DNA of 64,000 nucleotides, from positions 149,684 to 213,683 of the forward strand of contig JAVHLB010000002.1 in the NCBI GenBank assembly GCA_031082425.1. The letters are read 5' to 3'. The DNA comes from Candidatus Edwardsbacteria bacterium (GTDB lineage: Bacteria > Edwardsbacteria > AC1 > EtOH8). Positions within the stretch are counted from its first letter, which is position 1. Each line of letters starts with the position of its first letter. The translations under genes were made by a program, and so were the position numbers. Of this stretch, positions 9,102 through 18,191 are shown piece after piece. The notes below the pieces were generated by a model. It made no database searches. It was given only the letters and a program-made list of their open reading frames with translations, and had not been told where the DNA came from.

Positions 9102-11267
9102 ATGAAAAAGATCTGCCTTTACCTATCATCCCTGCTTATCCTCCCCCTGACGTCCCAGGCCCAGCAGTGGACCAGCCATACCAATTTCAACCATATCTCC
9201 CAGCTGGCCTTCCAGCCGGGGGGCGATATCCTCTGGGGGGCCACCCCCGGCGGGCTGTTCTCCTTCTCGTCCAGCGATACTGTCTTGATCAGACACTACA
9301 GCAACGTGGACGGCCTGCCGTATATAGAGGCCTCCTCGGTGGCTTTGGACCAGCACCACCACAAGTGGATCGGCACCCTAGGCGGCGGGCTGGCCAAACT
9401 GGATTCGGCCGGCAATGCCTGGACCGTGTTCACCCGGAACGACGGCCTGGCCTCGGACACGGTCCTGTGCGCCGCGGCCGGCGGGCAGAACGTTTTTGCC
9501 GGAGGGTACGGCTCGCTGTCCTATTATGACGGCTACAACTGGTTCTCCCTGCTGGCCCAGCAGGGATACCAATTGGGCGGTCAGACCCAGGCCCTGGCGG
9601 TCCGAAACGATTCGCTGTGGATCGCCACCGATCAGGGATTATGCATTGTAAAAGTTTCGCCCTTAAATTCCATCCGTGATACCAGCAACTGGGAAACCTT
9701 CGCCGGCTATGACGGCTTGTCAGCGGACATCAGATGCCTGCTGCTGACCGACACGTTATCAATGATCGGCGCCGCCAACGGGGCGGCCCGGCTGGTGGGC
9801 GGGGCCTGGCAGAGGATCCCGGGATTGGGCGACCAGGTGAGAAGCCTGGCCCGGGTCGGTGATTCGCTGTTCCTGGCCACCAACAACGGGGTAAAACTCT
9901 GGCATCAGAATGTGCTGAGCGACATCAGCCCCGGGCTGTTGAGCTATAATGTGTTTTCACTATCGGTTGACGAAGATCAAAAGCTGTGGGCCGGATGCGA
10001 CCAGGGGCTTTGCCGTTATGCCGCCGGAAGCTGGGATAATTATGTTTTTCCCGGAATTGCCAAAAATTATGTCCAGCACGTTTCGGTCTCCAAAACCAAA
10101 ACCGTTTGGACCACCGACGGCAATACCTTGATATCTAATTATAAAAATAATTCCTGGAGCGCTTTTACCAACCCCATTCCGGGGATCCCCCTGACCGCTT
10201 TAACGGTGGATCAAGATAACAATGCCTGGATCGGCCTGGGCTGGTGGGACGGATCCAATAATTCTTATCTCCTGAAATACAGCCCGGACAGCCTGGCCAA
10301 TATCTTCTCCACGCCCCGGGTGCCTGCCGGCTGCGGGGTCTGGACCGGCATGGTCGACCGGGACAACACCAAATATTTCACCGCCTATAATTTTGCCGTC
10401 TTCTCCGTCTCCCCGGACGATTCGGTCTGGACCAGCTACGTCGATCCCTCGCCCCGCGGGGCCTATAACAATGCCATGTGGATCATCTCCATCGCCAAAG
10501 ATCTGGCCGGCGGCTTATGGCTGGGATCATATTATAACGATCTCACCTACTTTAAACCGCAGGAAAACACCTGGGAGCATTTCGGCGTCGAGTCCGGCCT
10601 TCCGGACATCAATATCCGCCAGATCGCCGTTGACAACAGCAACATCATTTGGCTGGCCACCGGGAACGGCCTTTGCCGTTCGGAATATGATCCGGTTGCC
10701 CATACCCTGAGATCGACGGTCTTTCAAACCAGCAGTTCTCCGATTTTGGGGAATGATATCCGGTCGATAGTCATCGACCGCTCTGACAACAAGTGGATCG
10801 GGACCGAGCGGGGCCTGTCCCTGCTGACCTGGGACGGGAAGTGGGTGAATTATGACCGGCGCTTCAGCCCTTTGATCAGCAACGATATCCGGCAATTGGC
10901 CGCCTGTCCCCATGACCGGTCCGGCGACGACATCTACATCGCCACCGCCCAGGGCCTGAGCGTATTAAGATATGATGCTGTCGCACAAAGGCCAGTTGAT
11001 CAGCCCTTTGTCGCCCCCAATCCGTTCAACATGACCAAGGATGGCTACCTCTATTTCAGCAACCTGCCTACCGAGGCCCGGATAGACATCTACACCCTGG
11101 ACGGTCGGCCCGTCGGCACTTTTTACGGCCCGCCGGCCCCGGCCCACACCCTAAGCATCCGGCCGGATACGGATTTTTCCCGGCGGCCGGCCGCCGGCCT
11201 CTACCTCTGCCGCATCTCCTCATCCGGACAAAAGCCGGTAATCTGCAAACTGGTGATGATAAGATGA
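9102..11267 (+). CDS. Secreted beta-propeller protein with C-terminal sorting-type module
   Basis: 721 residues. It begins with a signal peptide (MKKICLYLSSLLILPLTSQA, cut near residue 20). The body has about a dozen repeats of the two-component-regulator propeller type, such as KWIGTLGGGLAKLD, LWIATDQGLC, KLWAGCDQGLCRY and KWIGTERGLSLL, each ending in WxGxxxGL-like turns. The last 80 residues (APNPFN, then DIYTLDGRPVG and GLYLCRI) form a FlgD-like or T9SS type A sorting-like module, so it is probably exported to the surface. It starts a five-gene operon: its stop overlaps wecB by four bases (ATGA). Its ligand and its link to glycan synthesis are unknown. The start is supported by the promoter immediately upstream. 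Confidence 0.8.
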   Translation: MKKICLYLSSLLILPLTSQAQQWTSHTNFNHISQLAFQPGGDILWGATPGGLFSFSSSDTVLIRHYSNVDGLPYIEASSVALDQHHHKWIGTLGGGLAKLDSAGNAWTVFTRNDGLASDTVLCAAAGGQNVFAGGYGSLSYYDGYNWFSLLAQQGYQLGGQTQALAVRNDSLWIATDQGLCIVKVSPLNSIRDTSNWETFAGYDGLSADIRCLLLTDTLSMIGAANGAARLVGGAWQRIPGLGDQVRSLARVGDSLFLATNNGVKLWHQNVLSDISPGLLSYNVFSLSVDEDQKLWAGCDQGLCRYAAGSWDNYVFPGIAKNYVQHVSVSKTKTVWTTDGNTLISNYKNNSWSAFTNPIPGIPLTALTVDQDNNAWIGLGWWDGSNNSYLLKYSPDSLANIFSTPRVPAGCGVWTGMVDRDNTKYFTAYNFAVFSVSPDDSVWTSYVDPSPRGAYNNAMWIISIAKDLAGGLWLGSYYNDLTYFKPQENTWEHFGVESGLPDINIRQIAVDNSNIIWLATGNGLCRSEYDPVAHTLRSTVFQTSSSPILGNDIRSIVIDRSDNKWIGTERGLSLLTWDGKWVNYDRRFSPLISNDIRQLAACPHDRSGDDIYIATAQGLSVLRYDAVAQRPVDQPFVAPNPFNMTKDGYLYFSNLPTEARIDIYTLDGRPVGTFYGPPAPAHTLSIRPDTDFSRRPAAGLYLCRISSSGQKPVICKLVMIR

Positions 11268-12340
11268 AGTTTTTAACCGTCATCGGGGCCCGCCCCCAGT
11301 TCATCAAGGCCGCCCCGCTCTCCCGGGCCCTCAGGGAAAAGCACCGGGAGATCCTGGTGCACACCGGCCAGCATTACGATTACGGCATGTCCCAGCAGTT
11401 CTTCAGGGAGCTGCACATTCCCCGGCCGGATTATAACCTGGAGGTGGGCTCCGGCCTGCACGGGGCCCAGACCGCCGCCATGCTGGCCAAGCTGGAGCCG
11501 GTGGTCGTCAGACAAAGACCCGATGCCATCATAATCTTCGGCGACACCAATTCCACCCTGGCCGGGGCGCTGATCGCCGCCAAGCTGCATATCCCGTTGG
11601 CCCATATCGAGGCCGGCATGCGCAGCTTCAACCGGATGATGCCGGAGGAGGTCAACCGGGTGGTGGCCGATCACCTGTCGAATATGCATTTCTGCTCCAC
11701 CAACACTGCGGTGAAGAACCTAAAGAAAGAGGGGATCACCAGCGGCCTCCATATGGTGGGCGACATCATGTACGATGCCATGAAGGATATTCTCCCCACC
11801 AAAGCCCGGACTGCAAAAATAATCGAGAAACTGTCGCTGGTGCCGGGAGATTACCTGCTGGTGACCATCCACCGGGCGGAGAATACCGATAACCCCGATA
11901 ACCTGTCGGCCATCATGGAGGCCCTGCTCTCATCCGGCAAAAAGGCGGTCTTCCCGGTCCATCCCCGCACCGAGAAAAAGCTGAAGGAATTTTTGCTGTG
12001 GGATAAGTTAAAAGGATCGGATAACATCCTGCTGATCCCGCCCCAGGGATACCGGGAGTCCCTGGCCCTGCAGTCGGCCGCCCATGCGGTGATCACCGAT
12101 TCAGGAGGCATCCAGAAGGAGGCCTACCTGCTGAAAACCCCCTGTTTGACGGTGCGCCGCGAGACCGAATGGGTGGAGACGGTCAAGACCGGCTGGAACC
12201 AGCTGGTGGGGCCGGACAAAAAACGCATCTTAAAAGCCCTGGCCGGATTGAAGCCGCCGGCCGCCCATCCCGATCTTTACGGCCGGGGCCGGGCCGCCCG
12301 GCTGATAGTGGGGCATCTGGAAAGGCACCTGGACAGATGA
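11264..12340 (+). CDS. wecB: UDP-N-acetylglucosamine 2-epimerase (non-hydrolysing)
   Basis: 358 residues, the usual family length. It interconverts UDP-GlcNAc and UDP-ManNAc in the cytoplasm, supplying ManNAc for surface polysaccharide. Family signatures are GARPQFIKAAPL near the N-terminus, VHTGQHYDYGMSQQFF, FGDTNSTLAG, HIEAGMRSFNR and EEVNRVVADHLS in the first half, TIHRAENTDNP mid-protein and ITDSGGIQKEA near the C-terminus. It is translationally coupled by ATGA overlaps with the propeller gene before it and the glycosyltransferase after it. A WecA-like phosphosugar transferase at 42958-44019 could act in the same pathway. Confidence 0.95.
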   Translation: MKFLTVIGARPQFIKAAPLSRALREKHREILVHTGQHYDYGMSQQFFRELHIPRPDYNLEVGSGLHGAQTAAMLAKLEPVVVRQRPDAIIIFGDTNSTLAGALIAAKLHIPLAHIEAGMRSFNRMMPEEVNRVVADHLSNMHFCSTNTAVKNLKKEGITSGLHMVGDIMYDAMKDILPTKARTAKIIEKLSLVPGDYLLVTIHRAENTDNPDNLSAIMEALLSSGKKAVFPVHPRTEKKLKEFLLWDKLKGSDNILLIPPQGYRESLALQSAAHAVITDSGGIQKEAYLLKTPCLTVRRETEWVETVKTGWNQLVGPDKKRILKALAGLKPPAAHPDLYGRGRAARLIVGHLERHLDR

Positions 12341-13590
12341 AGCGCCTGCTGGTCCTCAATTATTATCACCCTCCCCAAGGCGGCGTTCACCGGGTGGTGA
12401 AATTCATAAAATACCTGCCCCAGAACGGCTGGCAGCCGGTGGTGATAGCCCCCCATCCCCGGGGCATCTACCGGTATGATGATTCCCTGTCCAAGGATCT
12501 GCGCCAGGCCCAGGTATTCCGCACCGGTTCTTTGGACCCCATGCATCTTTCCTCTTCCAGGATCGATCCCGAAACCGTCAGCCGCCATCGCGGCTTCATC
12601 GAACTGATCAACAACTTCTTTATCCCCGATAATAAGATCGGCTGGGTGCCTTTCGCCGTTCAGGCCGCCCTTAAGATCTTCCGGCAGGAACCTTTCGACG
12701 CCATCTTCTCGTCCGCCCCGCCTTTTTCCTCGCACCTGGCCGGCCTGTCCATCAAACGACTGGTCTCCCGGCCTCTGGTCTGTGACTTTCGGGACGCCTG
12801 GTCCCAGCCCAACACCCTTAACCGGGGATATTCTTCACTCCGGCTGCATCTTAACCGCCGCCTGGAGGGCCTGGTCGTCAGGCAGGCCGATATGATAACA
12901 GCCATCAATGCCCCGATCCTGGAGGGCCTGCAAAACATCGGCCTGAAAAAAGCCAGTGCTAAGGTCGTCCTGCCCCAGGGGTTCGATCCCCTGGATTTCC
13001 TGCCGGAGGATAGCCGGCCCGGATCGGACAGCTTTATCATAGCCTACACCGGCTCTTTGACCAAATATCGGCGGATAGATGTTTTGGCCCGGGCCCTTCG
13101 CGAACTGCTGCAAAGAAGACCGCCCCTGGCCAAAAAGATCAAAATAATCCTGGCCGGGGTATATAAACCGGAAGATCTGGCGATCGCCCGGCAGTTGGGC
13201 CTCTCCGAATATTTTGAATTCCGGGGGCATCTGGCCCACGACCGGATAATCGAAATACTGGAAGCGGCCACCGTCCTGTGGTTCACGATCGGACGGGAGG
13301 AGGGACCGACCGTCTCCACCAGCAAGGTTTACGAATATCTGGGGGCCCGAAAACCGATCCTGGCCTCGATCCCGGATTCCAGCCCCGCCGCCCAATTGAT
13401 CAGAGAAACCGGCACCGGCACGGTATTGGACCCCGATGATCATCTGGGACTGGCAGATCAGATCGGGCAGCTTTTCCATCAGTGGCAGAACCAGCGGCCC
13501 GTCTTTCACCCCGATGACAAGGCCCGGCAGAAATATGACCGGCGCCTGATAACCCAACAGCTGGCGGCCCGCCTCAACCGGCTGGTCTAA
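12337..13590 (+). CDS. Glycosyltransferase (GT4-like, GT-B fold)
   Basis: 417 residues from the ATG at 12337, which overlaps the wecB stop; a longer upstream reading is possible but lies wholly inside wecB. The N-terminal domain opens MKRLLVLNYYHPPQGGVHR, typical of GT4 enzymes with an extended N-terminus. The C-terminal domain has YTGSLTKYRRIDVLARALREL, a nucleotide-sugar-binding Rossmann half, and STSKVYEYLGARKPILASIP, the SxxxE-Y-G-xP motif of this subgroup. It transfers a sugar in polysaccharide assembly; donor and acceptor cannot be read from sequence. About 45 bp separate it from the next gene. Confidence 0.85.
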   Translation: MKRLLVLNYYHPPQGGVHRVVKFIKYLPQNGWQPVVIAPHPRGIYRYDDSLSKDLRQAQVFRTGSLDPMHLSSSRIDPETVSRHRGFIELINNFFIPDNKIGWVPFAVQAALKIFRQEPFDAIFSSAPPFSSHLAGLSIKRLVSRPLVCDFRDAWSQPNTLNRGYSSLRLHLNRRLEGLVVRQADMITAINAPILEGLQNIGLKKASAKVVLPQGFDPLDFLPEDSRPGSDSFIIAYTGSLTKYRRIDVLARALRELLQRRPPLAKKIKIILAGVYKPEDLAIARQLGLSEYFEFRGHLAHDRIIEILEAATVLWFTIGREEGPTVSTSKVYEYLGARKPILASIPDSSPAAQLIRETGTGTVLDPDDHLGLADQIGQLFHQWQNQRPVFHPDDKARQKYDRRLITQQLAARLNRLV

Positions 13591-13634
13591 AAAAAGCCCC
13601 GGCCCAAACTTATGATTTTTTAAATTGTGCCTCC

Positions 13635-14747
13635 ATGACAAGAAATCCGCCGCAGTCCGTCCTGTTTCTGCTGCCGTCCGTCAAGATCGGCGGCGGCAAT
13701 AGGGTTGTTTTCGAACTGGCCAATGGCTTGATTGAAAAATACCCGGTAGAAATATGGTACCCCAGGGGGTCCGGTGAATGTTATTACAAGACTGCCCCCG
13801 GGGTGCAGCTCAGAGCCATTGGCCTGGCCGGTGATGATCTTATCATTCGGGCTGTAAATATAATATTGCTGTTTTTGGGGGTCAACCTGTCGGCCAACAG
13901 GTTCAAGCATATAATCTCCACCGGCCAGATCCTGGGTCCTCTTCTGGTATTCATCCCCGGGGCAACTGTTTATAACTTCATTCAGGCGGACGATCTTCTG
14001 ATATTCAGCGATCTGGCCCTGTTGCGCAATAAATTCATCTATGGCATCTACAAGCTTTTTACCCGCTTAAGCTACCGGTATCCCACCGTCCGTTTTATCT
14101 TCAACTCCGGTTACAGCCACCGCCGGTTCCTGGAAAATTCCGGCCGTTCTAATGCGCCCCGGTCGCTGGTCCGCCCCGGGGTGGATCCCGCTGTTTTCAA
14201 TCATGACCGCCGGCAAAAAACGGGGGGCGGGAAGAAGCTCCGCCTGGCATACCTGGGCAGGTTCCATCCCGTAAAAGGCCTCCGGACAATGATAACGGCC
14301 TTCGGTCTTCTGCCGGAGGATACAAAACAAAAATTGACCGTCACCCTGGTCAGCCCCGACGATCTTACGGCTTACGACATCCCCCGGGAATGGCGGGTGG
14401 AAAGCCCCCTGAACGACACGGCCCTGGCTACAATACTTAGATCCAGCGATCTGTTCGTATCCACCAGCCTTAGCGAGGGGTTTGGGCTTCCGGCCCTGGA
14501 GGCCATGGCCTGCGGCTGCTCCGTCATCCTGAGCCAGAACGGCGGAAGCACGGAATATGCCCGCCCCGGACAAAACTGCCTGGCCTACCATCCCCGGGAC
14601 GGCCGGGCCCTGGCCAGGCACATCATCCGGCTGGTGGATGACGAAAAACTCCGCAAGCAAATTTCCCATCAGGCGGTCATGACCGCAGGACATTTCACCT
14701 GGCGGCGTTCGTTGGCAGAATTATCGCGGATACTGGACCATGAATAA
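13635..14747 (+). CDS. Glycosyltransferase family 4
   Basis: 370 residues. A glycine-rich N-terminal loop (LLPSVKIGGGNRVVFELA) and the C-terminal donor-binding region LAYLGRFHPVKGLRTMITAF are followed by DLFVSTSLSEGFGLPALEAM with the E-x7-E pair that binds the nucleotide sugar. It is a retaining GT-B enzyme of surface-glycan assembly. No clear Shine-Dalgarno precedes the ATG (GTGCCTCC). The radical SAM gene starts inside its last codons (eight-base overlap), so the two are coupled. Substrates are unknown. Confidence 0.87.
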   Translation: MTRNPPQSVLFLLPSVKIGGGNRVVFELANGLIEKYPVEIWYPRGSGECYYKTAPGVQLRAIGLAGDDLIIRAVNIILLFLGVNLSANRFKHIISTGQILGPLLVFIPGATVYNFIQADDLLIFSDLALLRNKFIYGIYKLFTRLSYRYPTVRFIFNSGYSHRRFLENSGRSNAPRSLVRPGVDPAVFNHDRRQKTGGGKKLRLAYLGRFHPVKGLRTMITAFGLLPEDTKQKLTVTLVSPDDLTAYDIPREWRVESPLNDTALATILRSSDLFVSTSLSEGFGLPALEAMACGCSVILSQNGGSTEYARPGQNCLAYHPRDGRALARHIIRLVDDEKLRKQISHQAVMTAGHFTWRRSLAELSRILDHE

Positions 14748-15735
14748 ATTTGATCTCTCCCATTTATTATCAGACTCGCCTTTCTTAAGGCCCCTGGCTT
14801 ACCGGGTTCTCTCATCGGGCCGGCTGGGCCGGAATCCCTGGTACCGGCGTCTCTATTCCCGGCGGATAAATGAGGTGCAGCAAAGAGGGCTGCCCTATCC
14901 CGCGACGGTGGCCATCGAGGGCACCAATGCCTGCAATGCGGCCTGCCTCATGTGCGGCCACAAGGGTATGAAACGGGCCCCGGGGGTGATGTCGCTGGAG
15001 CTGTATCAGAGGGTCCTGGAGCAGCTGCAGGGCTGGCCCATCCGGAGTCTTCTGCTGTCCGGCTTCGGGGAGCCGCTGCTGGATCCCCATCTGGAGGAAC
15101 GCATCTCCCTGGCAAGATCGAAGGGCTTTGAAAATATCGGCCTGGTCAGCAACGCCTCCCTGCTCTCCCCGGAAAAGGCCGAAAAGCTGATCTGGGCCGG
15201 GCTGGATTTCATGCACATCAGCCTGGACGGAGCTTCCCCGGAAACCTATCATAAACTGCGCCCCGGGCTCGATTACCATGAAGTGGTTAAGAATATCGGC
15301 CATATCCTGTCGCTTTCACCCCGGCCCCAGATCCATCTCCAGGTGGTCACCCTCAGCGATAATCAAGCAGAGATAACCGACCTGCGGCGTTTATGGAAGG
15401 GCAAAGCCGACCGCCTGATATTCCGGCAGGCCCAGGACTGGGCCGGCCAGGTGCCCCTTCCGGACCGGGAGCACAGCCCGCACCTGGTGGAACGGGAGCA
15501 TTGGCCGCCCTGCCGTTACCTCTGGGAGCAGCTGAACATCTACTGGGACGGGACCGTGCCGGCCTGCTGCCTGGATTACGAGGCCCGGCAGACCGTAGGG
15601 AACGCCCAAAGGGATGCTTTGGCCTCCATCTGGCAGGGAGCTGCTTTGGAAGGCCTGCGGCAAAAACATAATGCCGGCCAAAGGGACCAGCTGTCCCTCT
15701 GCCGGCACTGCCGTTATTTTTCGGTCTGGTGGTGA
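14740..15735 (+). CDS. Radical SAM/SPASM domain protein
   Basis: 331 residues. The 4Fe-4S cluster motif is CNAACLMC (C65, C69, C72), a CxxxCxxC with the usual upstream ExTNxCN context. A TIM-barrel core follows (LLLSGFGEPLLDP, HISLDGASPETYHKLRPG). The C-terminal region holds the auxiliary-cluster SPASM-type cysteines: WPPCRYLW, YWDGTVPACCLDYE and LCRHCRYFSVWW. Such enzymes modify peptides, sugars or lipids by radical chemistry. As last gene of a glycan operon this one may modify a glycan or a carrier; that is inference. Its stop lies 2 bp from the convergent smpB stop. Confidence 0.85.
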   Translation: MNKFDLSHLLSDSPFLRPLAYRVLSSGRLGRNPWYRRLYSRRINEVQQRGLPYPATVAIEGTNACNAACLMCGHKGMKRAPGVMSLELYQRVLEQLQGWPIRSLLLSGFGEPLLDPHLEERISLARSKGFENIGLVSNASLLSPEKAEKLIWAGLDFMHISLDGASPETYHKLRPGLDYHEVVKNIGHILSLSPRPQIHLQVVTLSDNQAEITDLRRLWKGKADRLIFRQAQDWAGQVPLPDREHSPHLVEREHWPPCRYLWEQLNIYWDGTVPACCLDYEARQTVGNAQRDALASIWQGAALEGLRQKHNAGQRDQLSLCRHCRYFSVWW

Positions 15736-15737
15736 GG

Positions 15738-16193
15738 CTATCCCCGGAACCTCCCCTTGTTGGTGCCCCTCATCTCCCGGTCCACGTCCCGCTTCTTGAT
15801 GTCCTCCCGCCGGTCATACTGTTTCTTGCCTTTGGCCAGGGCCAGATCGATCTTCACCTTTCCCTTTACAAAATACAGCGACAGCGGGATCAGGGACAGG
15901 CTCTTCTCTTTTTGCTGGGCGGTCAGTTTCCGGATCTGCTCCCGGTGCAGCAGCAGCTTTCTGGGCCGGGTGGCCTCCAGGTTGTAGCGGTTGCCGTGAT
16001 CATAGGGGGAAACATGCATGTTGAACAGGAACAGCTCCCGGCCCTTGACCATGGCAAAACTGTCCTTGAGGTTGGCCTGCCCCTGGCGGATGGACTTGAC
16101 CTCGGTGCCCCGCAGGACGATCCCGGTCTCCAGCCGGTCGATTATCTCGTAATCGTACCGGGCTTTTTTATTTAATATGCTTTCGATCATCAT
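15738..16193 (-). CDS. smpB: SsrA-binding protein SmpB
   Basis: 151 residues, normal length. SmpB binds tmRNA and delivers it to stalled ribosomes for trans-translation. Hallmarks are KARYDYEIIDRLETGIVLRG at the start, TEVKSIRQGQANLKDSFA, RELFLFNMHVSPYDHGN, ARxRKLLLH-type sequence RPRKLLLHREQI, and a basic C-terminal tail (KKQYDRREDIKKRDVDREM). It stands alone and divergent from tRNA-Leu; the tRNA promoter lies in the region upstream of its start. Two adjacent ATG codons could serve as start. No tmRNA gene was found in the window. Confidence 0.95.
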   Translation of the reverse strand: MMIESILNKKARYDYEIIDRLETGIVLRGTEVKSIRQGQANLKDSFAMVKGRELFLFNMHVSPYDHGNRYNLEATRPRKLLLHREQIRKLTAQQKEKSLSLIPLSLYFVKGKVKIDLALAKGKKQYDRREDIKKRDVDREMRGTNKGRFRG

Positions 16194-16199
16194 ACCATC

Positions 16200-16229
16200 T
16201 TGACAGTGGAGCGTATTTTATATTATAAT
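16200..16229 (+). promoter_or_regulatory. Promoter of tRNA-Leu
   Basis: TTGACA at 16200-16205 and TATAAT at 16224-16229, both perfect consensus, with an 18-bp spacer. The -10 ends 16 bases before the mature tRNA. This is the best sigma-70-type promoter in the window and supports the 18-bp spacer seen at the leaderless genes. Confidence 0.8.
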
Positions 16230-16245
16230 GACACCTGATGGCAAG

Positions 16246-16332
16246 GCCGTGGTGGCGGAACTGGTAGACGCGCTAGGCTCAGAACTTAGTGTTCGCAAGG
16301 ACATGGGGGTTCGACTCCCCCCCTCGGCACCA
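16246..16332 (+). tRNA. tRNA-Leu(CAG)
   Basis: An 87-nt class II tRNA with a long variable arm (GTGTTCGCAAGGACAT region) and an encoded CCA end (16330-16332). The anticodon loop CTCAGAA gives CAG, reading CUG. The T arm GGGGG-TTCGACT-CCCCC is perfect. In the acceptor stem, GCCGTGG faces CCTCGGC, which leaves a U5-U68 mismatch where most bacterial leucine tRNAs have A5-U68. Confidence 0.93.
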
Positions 16333-16347
16333 TTTTACCGGCATTTT

Positions 16348-16378
16348 TAAGCCGCAAACTTAGGTTTGCGGCTTTTTC
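16348..16378 (+). terminator. Terminator after tRNA-Leu
   Basis: AAGCCGCAAAC (16349-16359) pairs with GTTTGCGGCTT (16364-16374) around a four-base loop and runs into TTTTT. It overlaps the stop codon of the convergent DUF2007 gene. On the opposite strand the following run is poorer. Confidence 0.8.
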
Positions 16379-16755
16379 TATGCCGGCGGGGGTTCGTCTT
16401 CGGCCAGGGCCTCCCCGGACAGGTATTCATCTATCAGCTCCCGGGCCTTTTGATACTGGTGTTCCAGTACCATCACCCGGCCCCAGCGGGGAAACAGCAT
16501 CCTGGCCACCCCGTCGTACATGGGTATCTGTTCCGATTTGACGATGTTCCGGATGCCGTGGTCATTCAAAAGGGACGACAGGGCCAGGGCCGACATCTGG
16601 TCCGGGGCATCATAGACCGCCAGCAGGTTAGAATCCAGCTCCTCCCGGTTGTCGGCCTCCGGCGGCAGGGCCGCCACCAGGTGGGATCCGCAATCCGAGC
16701 AGTTCTTGAATCCTTCGCGGTATTCGGTCCGGCAGTTGGGGCAGAAAGGCGTCAT
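16378..16755 (-). CDS. DUF2007 zinc-ribbon protein
   Basis: 125 residues. An N-terminal zinc ribbon with two CxxC pairs (FCPNCRTEY and CSDCGSHL) is joined to a DUF2007-type signal-transducing fold (LLAVYDAPDQMSALALSSLL, then HGIRNIVKSEQI and RVMVLEHQYQKARELID). The family is found widely as a small adaptor-like protein of unknown role. It is the last gene of a four-gene operon, 18 bp after the REC-GAF-GGDEF gene. Confidence 0.75.
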   Translation of the reverse strand: MTPFCPNCRTEYREGFKNCSDCGSHLVAALPPEADNREELDSNLLAVYDAPDQMSALALSSLLNDHGIRNIVKSEQIPMYDGVARMLFPRWGRVMVLEHQYQKARELIDEYLSGEALAEDEPPPA

Positions 16756-16773
16756 GGCATCATATCCCTTGGA

Positions 16774-18189
16774 TCATTTATCGTACAGTTTGACCCGGTT
16801 CTTTCCCGATTCCTTGACCTGGTACATGGCCTGGTCGGCCTTGGAGAACAGCTCGTCGGTGCTTCCGGCCTGCTCCGGATAATTGGCGATGCCGATGCTG
16901 GCCGTTATCCGGCACGACAGTTTGTGATCGGTCAGGAACGGCTGGGCCTCGATCTTCCTCCTGATGGTCTCGGCCAGTTCCATGGCCTGCCGGGAATCCT
17001 TGCCGGGCAGGACGATCACGTATTCGTCGCCGCCGTAGCGCGAGGCCATGTCCGGCGGGTTGACCTCCCCGGCTATCCGGTCGGCCACCTCCTTCAGGGC
17101 GTGCCCGCCCATCAGGTGGCCGTAGGTATCGTCCACCTCCTTCATGTGGTCCAGGTCTATGAATATCAGGGACAGCGGCTGGCCCTTTTTTACCGCCTCA
17201 TCCAGGGCCTTCTTCAGGAACATGTCGCAGTGCCGGGAATTATACAGCCCGGTCAGGTCGTCGGTGATGGCCAGCCTCCGGGCCTTTTCGTACAGCCGGG
17301 CGTTCTCAATGGCTATGGCGGCATGGTCGGTCAGGGTCTGCAGCAGGTCCAGGTCCTTCTGTTCAAAAGAGGCGTCGCCCAGTTTGTTTATTATCTCCAC
17401 CACTCCGATCAGCCGGCCCCGCGACATCAGGGGGGTGGCGATGATGGACCGGGTGCGGAATCCGGTCTTCTGGTCCAGGCCCTTGAAGAAACGCTGATCC
17501 TGGGCGGTATCCGGCACGATCACCGGCCGCTGGTTCTGGGCCACCCAGCCGGCCACCCCCTGCCCCATGCCCAGCCTCATCTCCTTCACCTGCTGGCCCT
17601 TCTCCCCGGTGGCCACCTCGAACACCAGTTCGTTGGTCTTTTCGTCCAGCATCAAAATGGACCAGGCCTCGGCCTTGATCAGCTCCTTGACCTTGCCCAT
17701 CACTATGTCCAGCACCTCTTTGAGATTGAGGGTGGAGTTGAGTGTCTTGGCGATGGTGTTGAAGGTGGACAACTCCCGGATCCGCTGCTTGAGATCGGCC
17801 AGCAGCTGGCGGTTCTCGTTCTGGAGGCGCCGCCTTTCCAGGCCCCGTTCCACCGCCAGCAGCAGTTCCTCGTGCCCGAACGGCTTGTTGATGTAGTCGT
17901 ACAGTCCGCTCCTGAGCTGCTCCCGGTCGTCCTTGTCGACCTTCTTGGATATCGAAAGCACCACCGGAATATCGGGGTTGGCCTGCCTCAAATACTTCAG
18001 CAGATGGAGGTTCTTGCGGCTGGCCAGCTCGGCATCCACCAGGATCAGGTCGATGTTGCGGTCCCGGATGATGCTCACCACCTCCTTTTCGTCGGAGGCC
18101 AGCACCGATTGGTGGTGATGACCGCTCAGGACATGGACCAGGGTCAGGGCAAAGAGCCGGTCCTGGTCGACGATCAGTATCTCCGCCAT
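16774..18189 (-). CDS. Response regulator with GAF and diguanylate cyclase (GGDEF) domains
   Basis: 471 residues: a receiver domain (1-120, phospho-acceptor D52, K102 in NKPFG), a coiled-coil linker, a GAF domain (about 145-300, with MGQGVAGWVAQNQRPVIVPD), and a GGDEF domain (305-465) with GGDEY at 386-390. The tyrosine variant is compatible with c-di-GMP synthesis. The inhibitory I-site RxxD is replaced by NPPD (377-380), so product feedback is probably missing. It starts 2 bp after the stop of the cyclase-like gene with GGGGGGT as ribosome binding site, so the two products are made together. Confidence 0.92.
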   Translation of the reverse strand: MAEILIVDQDRLFALTLVHVLSGHHHQSVLASDEKEVVSIIRDRNIDLILVDAELASRKNLHLLKYLRQANPDIPVVLSISKKVDKDDREQLRSGLYDYINKPFGHEELLLAVERGLERRRLQNENRQLLADLKQRIRELSTFNTIAKTLNSTLNLKEVLDIVMGKVKELIKAEAWSILMLDEKTNELVFEVATGEKGQQVKEMRLGMGQGVAGWVAQNQRPVIVPDTAQDQRFFKGLDQKTGFRTRSIIATPLMSRGRLIGVVEIINKLGDASFEQKDLDLLQTLTDHAAIAIENARLYEKARRLAITDDLTGLYNSRHCDMFLKKALDEAVKKGQPLSLIFIDLDHMKEVDDTYGHLMGGHALKEVADRIAGEVNPPDMASRYGGDEYVIVLPGKDSRQAMELAETIRRKIEAQPFLTDHKLSCRITASIGIANYPEQAGSTDELFSKADQAMYQVKESGKNRVKLYDK

Positions 18190-18191
18190 GA

